A stretch of 50,637 nt of DNA, taken from assembly GCA_020627535.1 (NCBI GenBank), contig JAHDGU010000021.1:1-50637 (forward strand), in the 5' to 3' direction. Of this stretch, positions 25,797 to 34,050 are shown one piece after another. The DNA comes from Saprospiraceae bacterium. GTDB taxonomy: Bacteria; Bacteroidota; Bacteroidia; Chitinophagales; Saprospiraceae. The notes under the pieces were generated by a model, which did not search any database, had not been told where the DNA came from, and saw nothing but the letters and a program-made list of their open reading frames with translations. Made by a program: the position numbers and the translations under genes. Each line of letters starts with the position of its first letter. Positions within the stretch are counted from its first letter, which is position 1.

Positions 25797-25955
25797 GCAG
25801 TTCCTATAAAAACAAAACTGGCTTCCGCGAGCTCAAGGCAGCTAATACTGACCGATCCCGAAGAGTCGATGCCCTCGAGCAGCATCAAAGGGAAGGAGCC
25901 GTGCAGCGGATGGGCTGGCAATGTATAAACGATGCCCAGCTCGGACCCTCCTCAA

Positions 25956-25975
25956 TCCTCCCTTGAAAGGGAGGA
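25956..25975. repeat. Perfect hairpin, 9-base arms
   Basis: Arms TCCTCCCTT and AAGGGAGGA pair perfectly around GA. It lies downstream of the GH9 gene and may act as a transcription terminator or belong to a dispersed palindromic repeat. There is no T-tract on either strand. Confidence 0.6.
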
Positions 25976-26039
25976 AGCTCTCAACAGTATTCAGGACGTT
26001 GCAGGAAATTGACAACCATGTGCAGGTGAACACAAATAT

Positions 26040-26061
26040 CCTTCCCCTTTCAAGGGGAAGG
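26040..26061. repeat. Perfect hairpin, 10-base arms
   Basis: Arms CCTTCCCCTT and AAGGGGAAGG, written AAGGGGAAGG on the right, pair perfectly around TC. It lies 28 bases past the GH9 stop and has the same architecture as the hairpin at 25956-25975. No T-tract follows. Confidence 0.6.
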
Positions 26062-26088
26062 TGCCGAAGGCGGATGGGGTTCAGCTAC

Positions 26089-28260
26089 CTACTGCTTAAT
26101 AATCTTCTGTACGCTCAATGCAGGGTAGGCAGGGTTGGAGCTAACAAGTCTGACAAAGTGCAGGCCGCTGCTGAGATTGCTGACATCAATAATCTCCTCG
26201 TTGCTGCTTGTGTTGATCTCCAGGATCACTTGTCCAGCAGCATTGAGGACATCAATATCGTATAGGCCAAGATCACCTTTGAGGACAAAGTAGTCATCCA
26301 CTGGATCAGGATAAATTTCTATATCGATCTCACTCACTTCAATGTTGGCCGTACTTCCCTCTTCTTTACCGCGCGACATGACATTGGCGAGCAGGCGGAT
26401 GTAGGCTGCTTGATAGTAGATGGCAGGCTCTGTGATCTCCCAGGACTTGCTTGGTACATCATTGAAGTCATCATATGCTTTGAGAAACGGCTCACCTGTG
26501 GGTGGAGTGCGACCTCCGCTATAGGTATGATTGGGTCCGCCGCTGAGGTATCCAGGAGCAGGACCGTAGGGATCATCCTGCACATTGTCCCAGTCAGATC
26601 CATCCGCAAACCAAAAGTGATAGATCTCATCGACACATTTATCTGCCCCGTAGTCATACATGTTGCTGAGATACACCTTACCCAGTGGATTGACACCATG
26701 GACGTAGTGGATGTGACCTGCCGCCTTTTGATAGTAATCTTCGGGACTACCACCATCGAGCCCATAGCGGGGAATATTCAGATTCATATTGCCCATTTTA
26801 CCCTGATTTTGATTGCTACCCCAAGTCAAGAAGTAGTTGGGCAAGTGGGCTCTGAAGAGATCAAGCTCGCTGATGCCGTAGTATCCTTCCCAGTTGTTGC
26901 TCTGCATAGCATCGAAGGAATCATAGAGATCCTGAGCTACATCGGGGTTATGCCCAGGCAATGTGCCGTAGAGTAAGAAGGCATCCCGATCAGAGTTGTA
27001 ATTGACATCCCACTGTTCATCGTAATAAGTACTCTCTTCACCTGGGATATTTTGAGTACTACCAAAGACTATGCTCTGCAAGTAGAAGTCTTGGAAAAAA
27101 TCATCGTACTCCGCAGAGCCAGTGGCCTCAAAGAGGTAAACACTCGCTCCGAGTAGTCTTTCTAGGTAATCTGTATAGTTGTTAAAGTCCGCGTCTCCTG
27201 AGACGATCTCTTCGAGATCACAGAAGTACTCCAGGCTATCTCCTTCAAAGTATGGCATGACATAATCCCATGCCGCCTCAGCCTCCAGGAGGAGATCATC
27301 CGCAAATGACTCGAGTCCATCGATGTCCTTGTAGACAGTGTAAGCATGAGCGAAGAGAGAAGCAACTGTGACGGATGCACTCGTACATGTCGGTCCATAA
27401 AATCTCTGATCCGTATTGGCACTTGGCGGATAATTGACGTTTTCAGCATAGTTCTGATTGCCCATTTTGATATGTACAGAGCCATCTGGATTGGTCATGC
27501 GTCGGAGCCAATCCAGCTCCCACTTGATCTCATCAAGTAGATCAGGAATACCATTCCCAGACTCAGGAATATTGAAGTTATCAGTGAAAACTTCCTCATT
27601 TTCTTGATAGGCCCAGAGCAGGTCATGCACTGTGGTGTAGGTGAAAGTCACATACTTATTATTATCACCTGCATCAAACCACCCACCTCTCAAGTCTTTT
27701 TCTAGGCTCCCATTATTCGGCTCATGGATGTAGCGACACTCACTATCCTGCAAAGGATTGAGAAAGTTCATGCCATCTGTCCAGTCATCTCCAGCATAGG
27801 GGGCGGCCTTTTCATCATTGCATCGATTGTAGTAAAACATCTTAGTCGCAACCTCGAGCACATCATCATAGATCTGATTACCGATCTCGAAGACCGCTGA
27901 TGACTGGTCATTGCTAGGGTCATAAATGTAATACGTACCTGGATCAGTGACAGTCGAGAAGTTCACCCACCATCCTCTATCACCTGACCAGTAAGTATCC
28001 ACATTGCCATCGTCCCATACATCTGGTGAGAAACTGGCCACAACCGCATCGGTCTCGCTATCTCTTACCTCTATCGTGGAGCCCGGAGTATAACTTAGGT
28101 TGCTATTTTGACCGATCACAGGATCCGTCAATACAGCAAATTTCTCAGCGAGAGGTGTGTAGCCAAATTGATCTACATGGATGTGGGGGCTTTGAGCAAA
28201 GCAATTAAAGAGGCTAAGAAGGCAAGAGGCAAAGATGAGCTGTCGAATAATCCGGTACAT
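26089..28260 (-). CDS. Glycoside hydrolase family 9 with T9SS sorting domain
   Basis: A 723-residue secreted glycanase (endoglucanase-like). Signal peptide (MYRIIRQLIFASCLLSLFNC...AQ), an N-terminal immunoglobulin-like CelD_N domain (about 25-125), and a GH9 (alpha/alpha)6 domain with GGWFDAGDNNKYV (Asp196, Asp199), HYVHGVNPLGKVY (His521) and the catalytic-acid region SWEITEPAIYYQAAY (Glu608/Glu611). The C-terminal 75 residues are a type A T9SS sorting domain (IEIYPDPVDDYFVL ... SGLHFVRLV ... QKIIKQ), so it should be exported through the outer membrane. A GTG at 28302 is in frame, but ATG 28260 begins the signal peptide. It follows the GH43-like gene by 91 bases on the same strand. Substrate is probably a beta-glucan; not certain. 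Confidence 0.94.
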   Translation of the reverse strand: MYRIIRQLIFASCLLSLFNCFAQSPHIHVDQFGYTPLAEKFAVLTDPVIGQNSNLSYTPGSTIEVRDSETDAVVASFSPDVWDDGNVDTYWSGDRGWWVNFSTVTDPGTYYIYDPSNDQSSAVFEIGNQIYDDVLEVATKMFYYNRCNDEKAAPYAGDDWTDGMNFLNPLQDSECRYIHEPNNGSLEKDLRGGWFDAGDNNKYVTFTYTTVHDLLWAYQENEEVFTDNFNIPESGNGIPDLLDEIKWELDWLRRMTNPDGSVHIKMGNQNYAENVNYPPSANTDQRFYGPTCTSASVTVASLFAHAYTVYKDIDGLESFADDLLLEAEAAWDYVMPYFEGDSLEYFCDLEEIVSGDADFNNYTDYLERLLGASVYLFEATGSAEYDDFFQDFYLQSIVFGSTQNIPGEESTYYDEQWDVNYNSDRDAFLLYGTLPGHNPDVAQDLYDSFDAMQSNNWEGYYGISELDLFRAHLPNYFLTWGSNQNQGKMGNMNLNIPRYGLDGGSPEDYYQKAAGHIHYVHGVNPLGKVYLSNMYDYGADKCVDEIYHFWFADGSDWDNVQDDPYGPAPGYLSGGPNHTYSGGRTPPTGEPFLKAYDDFNDVPSKSWEITEPAIYYQAAYIRLLANVMSRGKEEGSTANIEVSEIDIEIYPDPVDDYFVLKGDLGLYDIDVLNAAGQVILEINTSSNEEIIDVSNLSSGLHFVRLVSSNPAYPALSVQKIIKQ

Positions 28261-28351
28261 CAGTATCTGTTTTGATTTGATAACGGAGATACATCCAATC
28301 ACCCTACCTAGTCCAGCATATTCTTCACACCAAAGTAGTGCCTACCTGAGG

Positions 28352-29797
28352 TCAATCTGCAAAACTGTAAGACCACTCATCCACCCATCGCATTGGTAAG
28401 ATCGTGCCATCTTCCAAAAACTTCAGGGGTGCACTCCAGTACTGATAATCATGTCCCTTGATATTGTCAGATGCGGACCCCCAGAGATCACCCATCCATA
28501 TGTACGCCACTTCATCACCTTGTCCTAATTGTAGCACGTAGGTTTGTTGTGCAGGAATGATAGGCCTCTGAGCTATGGATCGTCCTGCAAGGAAAATGTC
28601 CATTTCATCTACTTGCAATTGTCCACTCGAGTTTGCCACTTTGATTTCTGAGACGTCGATTCGATCAAAGCTATTGTCTTTACTCGGTTTCACACGCAAT
28701 CGTCTTGCTTTCACGCCATCAAGCTGCAGAGTGAGACCTATATGAAGACTCGACTCATCTTGCAGCACTAAGTCATCTGGGATTACTCGCCAATTGGCTC
28801 CATCTAGGTACTCGATTGAAAAACTGGGCACTTTGATCGGCGCATGTACCTCTGGATGATCGACATCACCACATCTGCCAGCTCTATTACCAGTGAATAT
28901 ACCTACATCAACTTGAGAAATTTCGTGATAGCCATCAAAAACCATCTCTATGTACGACCATGACGAATCCCTCATTTCTAGTTGCTCGTAGAGATTGTTC
29001 CGCAGCTCTCCATCGTTCAGCCTCAAGGTACGGCTTCCAGGGTAGCGATTAATATTCCCAGTATACTCATAGCCTTGCAAGGGATCCTTAGACATATATA
29101 CTCTTGCGCCGGATCCTTGATTGCAAAAGCAACAGGTATAATCCGTCAGTAAATAGTAGTAGTCACCTCGTTTAAACATAGACCCGGCTTCCATATGCTC
29201 ATCGATGACACCCCCATTGATCATCGTAGAAGAAGTGTAATCCTCCGTGAGTTTTTCGATAGACACTCGATGATTGCTGATGGTATTGTAGCTGATATAG
29301 GCAATACCGTCATCATCTACAAAAAGTCCAAAATCACCAAGTCCCTCTTTGGATCTGTACATCTTGACATCATCATTCACGATCTTGAAAGGCCCTTCAG
29401 GATTTTCGCTGATAGCCACCCCAAAACGTCCATCCCAGAGCTCGGCGTACCAGTTATACCAAAGCACGTAGACATTTGTGGCCTTATTATAGATTACATG
29501 AGGTCTGTAATATACTCCCGCCGGCGCATCAGCCAAGAGTGGACCTTCATTTTTCCAGCTAGACATATCGGGCGATGAATAACAGTGATAGCGATTAGCC
29601 TTGGTAAATCCATTGGTACTGCCATACGATGTGCCGTACCAGTAGTAGCGATCCTGATACTTTACGACTCTTCCATCATGAAGATCTACAATCTGTCCAT
29701 GCTGATCCATACGAGGCTCTACATTGTCGATCACGAGCTGTGCTTCTGACAGTGAAATGACTGAAAAAGAAAGCAAAAAGACCCCAATCCATTTCAT
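28352..29797 (-). CDS. GH43-like (beta-propeller) secreted glycosidase
   Basis: A 481-residue secreted protein with signal peptide (MKWIGVFLLSFSVISLSEAQ). Five-bladed propeller signatures of GH43 include VDLHDGRVVKYQDRYYWYGT, YYRPHVIYNKATNVYVLWYN, FGLFVDDDGIAYISYN and EAGSMFKRGDYYYLLTDYTC. The late stretch YIWMGDLWGSASDN then LPMRW resembles GH43 subfamily 24-type exo-beta-1,3-galactanases and relatives. An insertion from about residue 255 to 400 looks like a discoidin/F5-8C-type beta-sandwich. No T9SS tail. First gene of a two-gene glycan operon with the GH9 gene, divergent from the sigma factor gene. The subfamily is inferred from memory of the family. Confidence 0.85.
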   Translation of the reverse strand: MKWIGVFLLSFSVISLSEAQLVIDNVEPRMDQHGQIVDLHDGRVVKYQDRYYWYGTSYGSTNGFTKANRYHCYSSPDMSSWKNEGPLLADAPAGVYYRPHVIYNKATNVYVLWYNWYAELWDGRFGVAISENPEGPFKIVNDDVKMYRSKEGLGDFGLFVDDDGIAYISYNTISNHRVSIEKLTEDYTSSTMINGGVIDEHMEAGSMFKRGDYYYLLTDYTCCFCNQGSGARVYMSKDPLQGYEYTGNINRYPGSRTLRLNDGELRNNLYEQLEMRDSSWSYIEMVFDGYHEISQVDVGIFTGNRAGRCGDVDHPEVHAPIKVPSFSIEYLDGANWRVIPDDLVLQDESSLHIGLTLQLDGVKARRLRVKPSKDNSFDRIDVSEIKVANSSGQLQVDEMDIFLAGRSIAQRPIIPAQQTYVLQLGQGDEVAYIWMGDLWGSASDNIKGHDYQYWSAPLKFLEDGTILPMRWVDEWSYSFAD

Positions 29798-29955
29798 CCC
29801 TTCTTGAATTTGCAGATGAAGCTATTGCTTTCTTCACAGGCAACTATCCTGCACTCTCTCCCGGGTGGATATTCTCAGCGAAGCAAACAGCCATCAATTC
29901 GATCTTGAATACTAGAAAATCTCAACCATTTCTTCTACTTTGTACTTTCACCTCC

Positions 29956-30462
29956 ATGTCTCTCTGTGATCAAAAAATCTTTCAAGCTCAATTTCTCGAG
30001 TGGAACCAATCGATCCAAAGGTTTCTCCAGAGTAGAGGCCTTGCGCAAGGAGATGCAGCAGATCTGACGCAAGAGTCTTTCATCAAGTTGTGGAACAAGT
30101 GCAAAGAAGTCGCAGTAGACAAAGCAGGCGCCTTCCTCTTTAAGGTCGCGAGGAATCTGTCTATAGACCACTTTCGCAAATCAAAGACTAGACTGAAATA
30201 CCAAGAATCTGTAAACTTGAGTGAAGGCCATATCGTAGATGGTCAGTACGAGCTCGAAGCCAAAGAATTCAAAGCTAGGCTTGAAGAAGCCATCGACACC
30301 ATGACCGATGCCTCTCGCGAAGTGTTTCTCATGCATCGCATGGATGGAAGAAGCTACAAAGACATCGCGAGCTTTCTAGATATCAGTGTCAAGGCAGTAG
30401 AAAAACGGATGTCCAAAGCTCTGCGACATCTCGAACAAAAAAAGATATTCACAAAGAGGTAG
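29956..30462 (+). CDS. ECF RNA polymerase sigma factor (FecI-like)
   Basis: A 168-residue sigma-70 family factor. Region 2 carries ADLTQESFIKLWNKCKEV and ARNLSIDHFRKSKTRLKYQ; region 4 has VFLMHRMDGRSYKDIASFLD and SVKAVEKRMSKALRHLEQ. It is the first gene of a sigma-FecR-TonB receptor set, separated from the fecR-like gene by 34 bases, the normal layout for surface signalling in Bacteroidota. A TTG at 29905 is in frame, but ATG 29956 (MSLCDQKIFQ) fits family length. It lies divergent from the GH43/GH9 operon, with 158 bases between starts. Confidence 0.95.
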   Translation: MSLCDQKIFQAQFLEWNQSIQRFLQSRGLAQGDAADLTQESFIKLWNKCKEVAVDKAGAFLFKVARNLSIDHFRKSKTRLKYQESVNLSEGHIVDGQYELEAKEFKARLEEAIDTMTDASREVFLMHRMDGRSYKDIASFLDISVKAVEKRMSKALRHLEQKKIFTKR

Positions 30463-30496
30463 GGTCTGACGACCAAATGACGTCTATCTGTCAGAA

Positions 30497-31408
30497 ATGA
30501 AGCAAGAAGAGAACATATCACTATCACGATGGCTGCAAGGCCAGCTCAGCGCTGCAGAAGAGCAAGAGCTTGCTAAGACCCATGATCTGGAGCAACTTAG
30601 GGCTACCTTGCGTGCCCAAGAGTCACTGGAGCTCGAGACCGTCGATAGTGCTGACTTGTGGCAGCAGATGTCCTCACAATTTGACCAGCCAAAACCTGAG
30701 ACCAAGGCTACTTGGGTAAGAGTACTTTGGTTTATCATTGGCATGATAGTCGGCTTCTCAACACTATACCTGCTGTTTGGAGACTCCAGCGACAAGATCA
30801 AGACGGAGCAAGCTCAGACCATCGAGCACAGCTTCGCTGACAATAGCAAGGTCATACTTGCTCCAGACTCTCGTCTTTCATTTGATGACAAAAACTGGTC
30901 CACCAATCGCCATGTCAAGCTCAGCGGTCAAGCCTACTTTGAAGTCAATAAGGGAACCGAGTTTAGCGTAGAGACCAAGGCGGGTACTGTCACCGTCCTC
31001 GGGACCAAATTTGAAGTATGGCAAAGGGCTCATCAGATGCGCGTCACTTGCACAGAAGGGAAGGTCAAAGTGTCAAATAAGCAACAATCTGCCTCGGAGA
31101 CTATCACAATTGGACAAGAAATCTTGCTCAACAACGGAGATCTTTCTAACGTTGCAAAGAGCGAAGCGGAAACAGCACAGTTCTTGTCCGGCCGACAAGA
31201 GTATGATCAGATCACCGTCGAGGAGCTTCTTGCTGAACTAGGAAGATTTTATGACCTAGACATTTTGCCGAAAGGCATAAACCTCCAAGAAGCCTACTCC
31301 GGCATCCTCATACTCGATGATCTAGACAGATGCCTCAAGCTGCTTTCCACTTCGATGTCTTGGGACTATGACTTGGAACAACAAAAACTGCAGATCACCA
31401 CTCAGTAG
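30497..31408 (+). CDS. FecR-family anti-sigma factor
   Basis: A 303-residue membrane regulator. The cytoplasmic N-terminal part (about 1-70) should bind the sigma factor, a single membrane helix lies at 73-94, and the periplasmic FecR domain follows with NSKVILAPDSRLSFDD, LSGQAYFEVNKGTEFSVET and VTVLGTKFEVWQR. The C-terminal DUF4974 domain has ITVEELLAELGRFYDLDI. It receives the signal from the N-terminal domain of the TonB-dependent receptor, whose gene overlaps its 3' end by 41 bases. Confidence 0.95.
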   Translation: MKQEENISLSRWLQGQLSAAEEQELAKTHDLEQLRATLRAQESLELETVDSADLWQQMSSQFDQPKPETKATWVRVLWFIIGMIVGFSTLYLLFGDSSDKIKTEQAQTIEHSFADNSKVILAPDSRLSFDDKNWSTNRHVKLSGQAYFEVNKGTEFSVETKAGTVTVLGTKFEVWQRAHQMRVTCTEGKVKVSNKQQSASETITIGQEILLNNGDLSNVAKSEAETAQFLSGRQEYDQITVEELLAELGRFYDLDILPKGINLQEAYSGILILDDLDRCLKLLSTSMSWDYDLEQQKLQITTQ

Positions 31409-34007
31409 GTTTCTTACGGGAATATACTTGCTACTTGTCTCAGCATCACTCGCAGCTCAGGACTATCATCTCGAGGCCGATCGGCTCACCAGTTTCCAGC
31501 TCATCGAAAGCGTAGAGGAAGCACTCGACATAGAGTTCAATTTCAATACGGAGATCCTGCGTAGTCAATCTCGGTACACACTCAGTCTTGGTGGCTCTCG
31601 AGCTGCCGTCATCACTCAACTATCACAATTGCTCGATCGGGAGATCATCCTCCTAGAAGACAATCTCTATGTGATCCAAAATCAAGCATCTCGATCTGGC
31701 CAGATCGAAGTGCAGTACTATCAACTCGACCTTCGAGATGTGGAGGGCTCAGCGCTTGTGGGCTGCTATCTTGAGATCGCCCCGCTCAAGCTGAGCTATA
31801 CCTCAGATGAGACAGGCATGGCCCTCATTGATGGCATTTTTTCTCCACAGACGGAGATCAGTATCAGTTACCTAGGCTTTGAAGAGAAGCGAGTCCCCAT
31901 CTCCACCCTCACACAATCTGGACCAAATCTCATCGTCCTCAAGGAAGAGGAGCACATGCTCGGTGAGGTCATCATCATGGATCGACGCATCGTAGAAGAC
32001 ATCCAGCTCATCAATGGCAAAAACGTCATTGGCAAAGGAGACATCGTCGCCGCCGGCACCGTGGACAATGATGCGATGGTCGTCAGTCAGATGCTACCTG
32101 GCGTATACAATGCTTCTGAGTCGATCAATGATGTACAGATCCGAGGTGGCATGCCCGATCAGACAAGCTTCGAGTGGAATGGTATCCGTCTCTTGCAGAA
32201 TAGCCTCTTTTACGGTAAGATCAGCAGCATCAATCCCTTCGTGACCAATCAGATCTCGGTGAACAAGAATGGCGGTCAAGCCAAAGATGGCAGTCACAGT
32301 GCCGGTGTCATTTCGATGGAGTCGGATCTCTCAGAGCTCGATCGCACCAGAATCAGAGCTCAAGCCGATCTACTGCACTATAATCTAGGTGTCGATCTCC
32401 CTGTCATCAAGGACAAGCTTCACATCACGACGGCGTACCGGCGATCTCTCAACGACTGGTTTCAATCTTTTTACTTTGATAAATTTTACAATCATAGCTT
32501 CCAGTTTGGCCAGATTCGACAAAATGAGTACTTCACTGAGCTTTATGAGATCGAAGAATTTGAGACGATAAAGCAAGACTTTGCCTTCAGTGATCTGAGC
32601 TCGAGCCTCTCTTTCCGTCCTCACGAAAAACTTCGCCTAGACCTCAGCTATCTGACGGTGCAAAATGACTTTGACTATGATCGAGCCTTCGAGTGGAGCG
32701 ATACCTCTGGAAGATCCGAGCTAGACATCTCCAATTGGGGACTCAATGGCACCCTGGCCATGCAGTGGACTGAGCAGCTCAGTACTGAGGTTTCCTTCAT
32801 CAAGTCGCAGTACAACTACCAATTTCGTCAAGGACTCGGGGAAGACAATAAGATGGTCCTCAATCAGCGCGGTCAAGTCAATCTTACCACGCAGGAGCAA
32901 CTGAGGGCTTCCGCCAAATGGCACTCAAAGCAACACAGCGCCGAGATCGGCTGGGAACGCCTGGACTGGGATGTACTCTATCAGGATGGTGGTCTCAGCG
33001 AAGACGGAGAAAATGAGATCTACATAGATCATGACATTGAGAGCTTTGAGCATAGCGTCTTCCTTGATTACCAGATACAGATGCCCGCGGTCATCGTCCA
33101 GTGGGGGCTGCGCTTCTCAGACTACAGCCTCAGCTTTGACAATCGACTCATGGTCGAGCCAAGGATTCATATCTCCACCATCCTCGGGAAGAATGTCACG
33201 CTCCACGCGCACTATGGCCAATACCATCAGAGCCTCAATCGACGCACCTATCGCACCAATCTTGAAGTCGAAGAGGGCTTCTGGTATGTAGCAGATGAAG
33301 GGCAAGTGACGGATAACTGGATCAATGTAGTACCGATACAGCAAGTCAGCGCAGGCATGAGATACAAGAAATCTCGCTGGATCTGGGATGTGGAGGCTTA
33401 CGCCAAAAACATCCAGAACATCTGGTCAGAGGTCCTCGACTTTACCTATGAAGAAAACCCATATGTCTACATCGACAGCCGGGTCTACGGCATCGAGCTG
33501 AGTGGTCAATACCGGCACGATCGCCTCTCGCTCACGACGACCGCCAATATCATGTCCGACAAAATCATCAACGGGCGTGACCTTGTGCTAAACAGCCCAT
33601 TTTCACAGCCACTGCGTCTCGGGCTTTTTGCCAATTATGACCTCGGTGCCGTCAAGCTTTCCGCAGCATGGAACTACGCCAAGGGAAGATACTACAGCGA
33701 ACCCACTGGACTCGTGGAGAAAATCAACCAGAATGGTGAAACTTATCTCGAGACAGAGTTTGACGAATTGCTTACCGCACAGGGCAAGGACTACCATCGT
33801 CTGGATCTCAGCCTATCCTATGACAAGACGATCATGAACAAGATCAAGTCCCGAGTGGCTCTCAGTCTGGTCAATGTCTATGACCGCAACAATATCATCA
33901 GGAATCAGTACCGCACAGATTTCACCCAAGACCCAGTGGTCACAGGTTTCTTCCAGAAGCAAGGTCTACCTTTTACGCCCAATATCTCTGTCTACTTCGA
34001 ATATTGA
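31368..34007 (+). CDS. TonB-dependent receptor with N-terminal STN signalling domain
   Basis: An 879-residue outer membrane receptor. After the signal peptide (cleaved near AAQDYH) comes an STN/secretin short domain (about 32-103: LTSFQLIESVEEALDIEFNF ... LEDNLYVIQN), a carboxypeptidase-regulatory-like beta-sandwich (about 112-195), the TonB plug (about 210-320, MVVSQMLPGVYNASESINDV then QIRGGMPDQTSFEWNGIRLL) and a 22-strand barrel ending in YFEY. The STN domain transmits substrate binding to FecR. Start ATG 31368 lies inside fecR (41-base overlap); no later ATG preserves the signal peptide. No SusD partner is next to it, so it is not a classical glycan-utilisation SusCD pair. The ligand is unknown. 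Confidence 0.93.
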   Translation: MTWNNKNCRSPLSRFLTGIYLLLVSASLAAQDYHLEADRLTSFQLIESVEEALDIEFNFNTEILRSQSRYTLSLGGSRAAVITQLSQLLDREIILLEDNLYVIQNQASRSGQIEVQYYQLDLRDVEGSALVGCYLEIAPLKLSYTSDETGMALIDGIFSPQTEISISYLGFEEKRVPISTLTQSGPNLIVLKEEEHMLGEVIIMDRRIVEDIQLINGKNVIGKGDIVAAGTVDNDAMVVSQMLPGVYNASESINDVQIRGGMPDQTSFEWNGIRLLQNSLFYGKISSINPFVTNQISVNKNGGQAKDGSHSAGVISMESDLSELDRTRIRAQADLLHYNLGVDLPVIKDKLHITTAYRRSLNDWFQSFYFDKFYNHSFQFGQIRQNEYFTELYEIEEFETIKQDFAFSDLSSSLSFRPHEKLRLDLSYLTVQNDFDYDRAFEWSDTSGRSELDISNWGLNGTLAMQWTEQLSTEVSFIKSQYNYQFRQGLGEDNKMVLNQRGQVNLTTQEQLRASAKWHSKQHSAEIGWERLDWDVLYQDGGLSEDGENEIYIDHDIESFEHSVFLDYQIQMPAVIVQWGLRFSDYSLSFDNRLMVEPRIHISTILGKNVTLHAHYGQYHQSLNRRTYRTNLEVEEGFWYVADEGQVTDNWINVVPIQQVSAGMRYKKSRWIWDVEAYAKNIQNIWSEVLDFTYEENPYVYIDSRVYGIELSGQYRHDRLSLTTTANIMSDKIINGRDLVLNSPFSQPLRLGLFANYDLGAVKLSAAWNYAKGRYYSEPTGLVEKINQNGETYLETEFDELLTAQGKDYHRLDLSLSYDKTIMNKIKSRVALSLVNVYDRNNIIRNQYRTDFTQDPVVTGFFQKQGLPFTPNISVYFEY

Positions 34008-34050
34008 CGTCGCGCACGCAAGATGGAGCTTTTGACCGTATCTTGCAGCC

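Larger units (their letters stand above)
25773..26088. other. Intergenic stretch with two strong hairpins
   Basis: The region between the YCII gene promoter and the GH9 stop has no convincing coding sequence. It contains two perfect, similarly built palindromes (25956-25975 and 26040-26061). The flanking text is GC-rich and purine/pyrimidine biased, as in dispersed intergenic palindromes of Bacteroidota. Confidence 0.5.

Noticed and set aside
25760-25921. Upstream extension of the YCII lipoprotein gene to a TTG
   Set aside because: The extension removes the lipoprotein signal from the N-terminus and runs over a good promoter box; ATG 25759 is the better start.
25956-26061. Possible CRISPR-like repeats
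   Set aside because: Only two palindromes, different in sequence, with no regular spacers or nearby cas genes.
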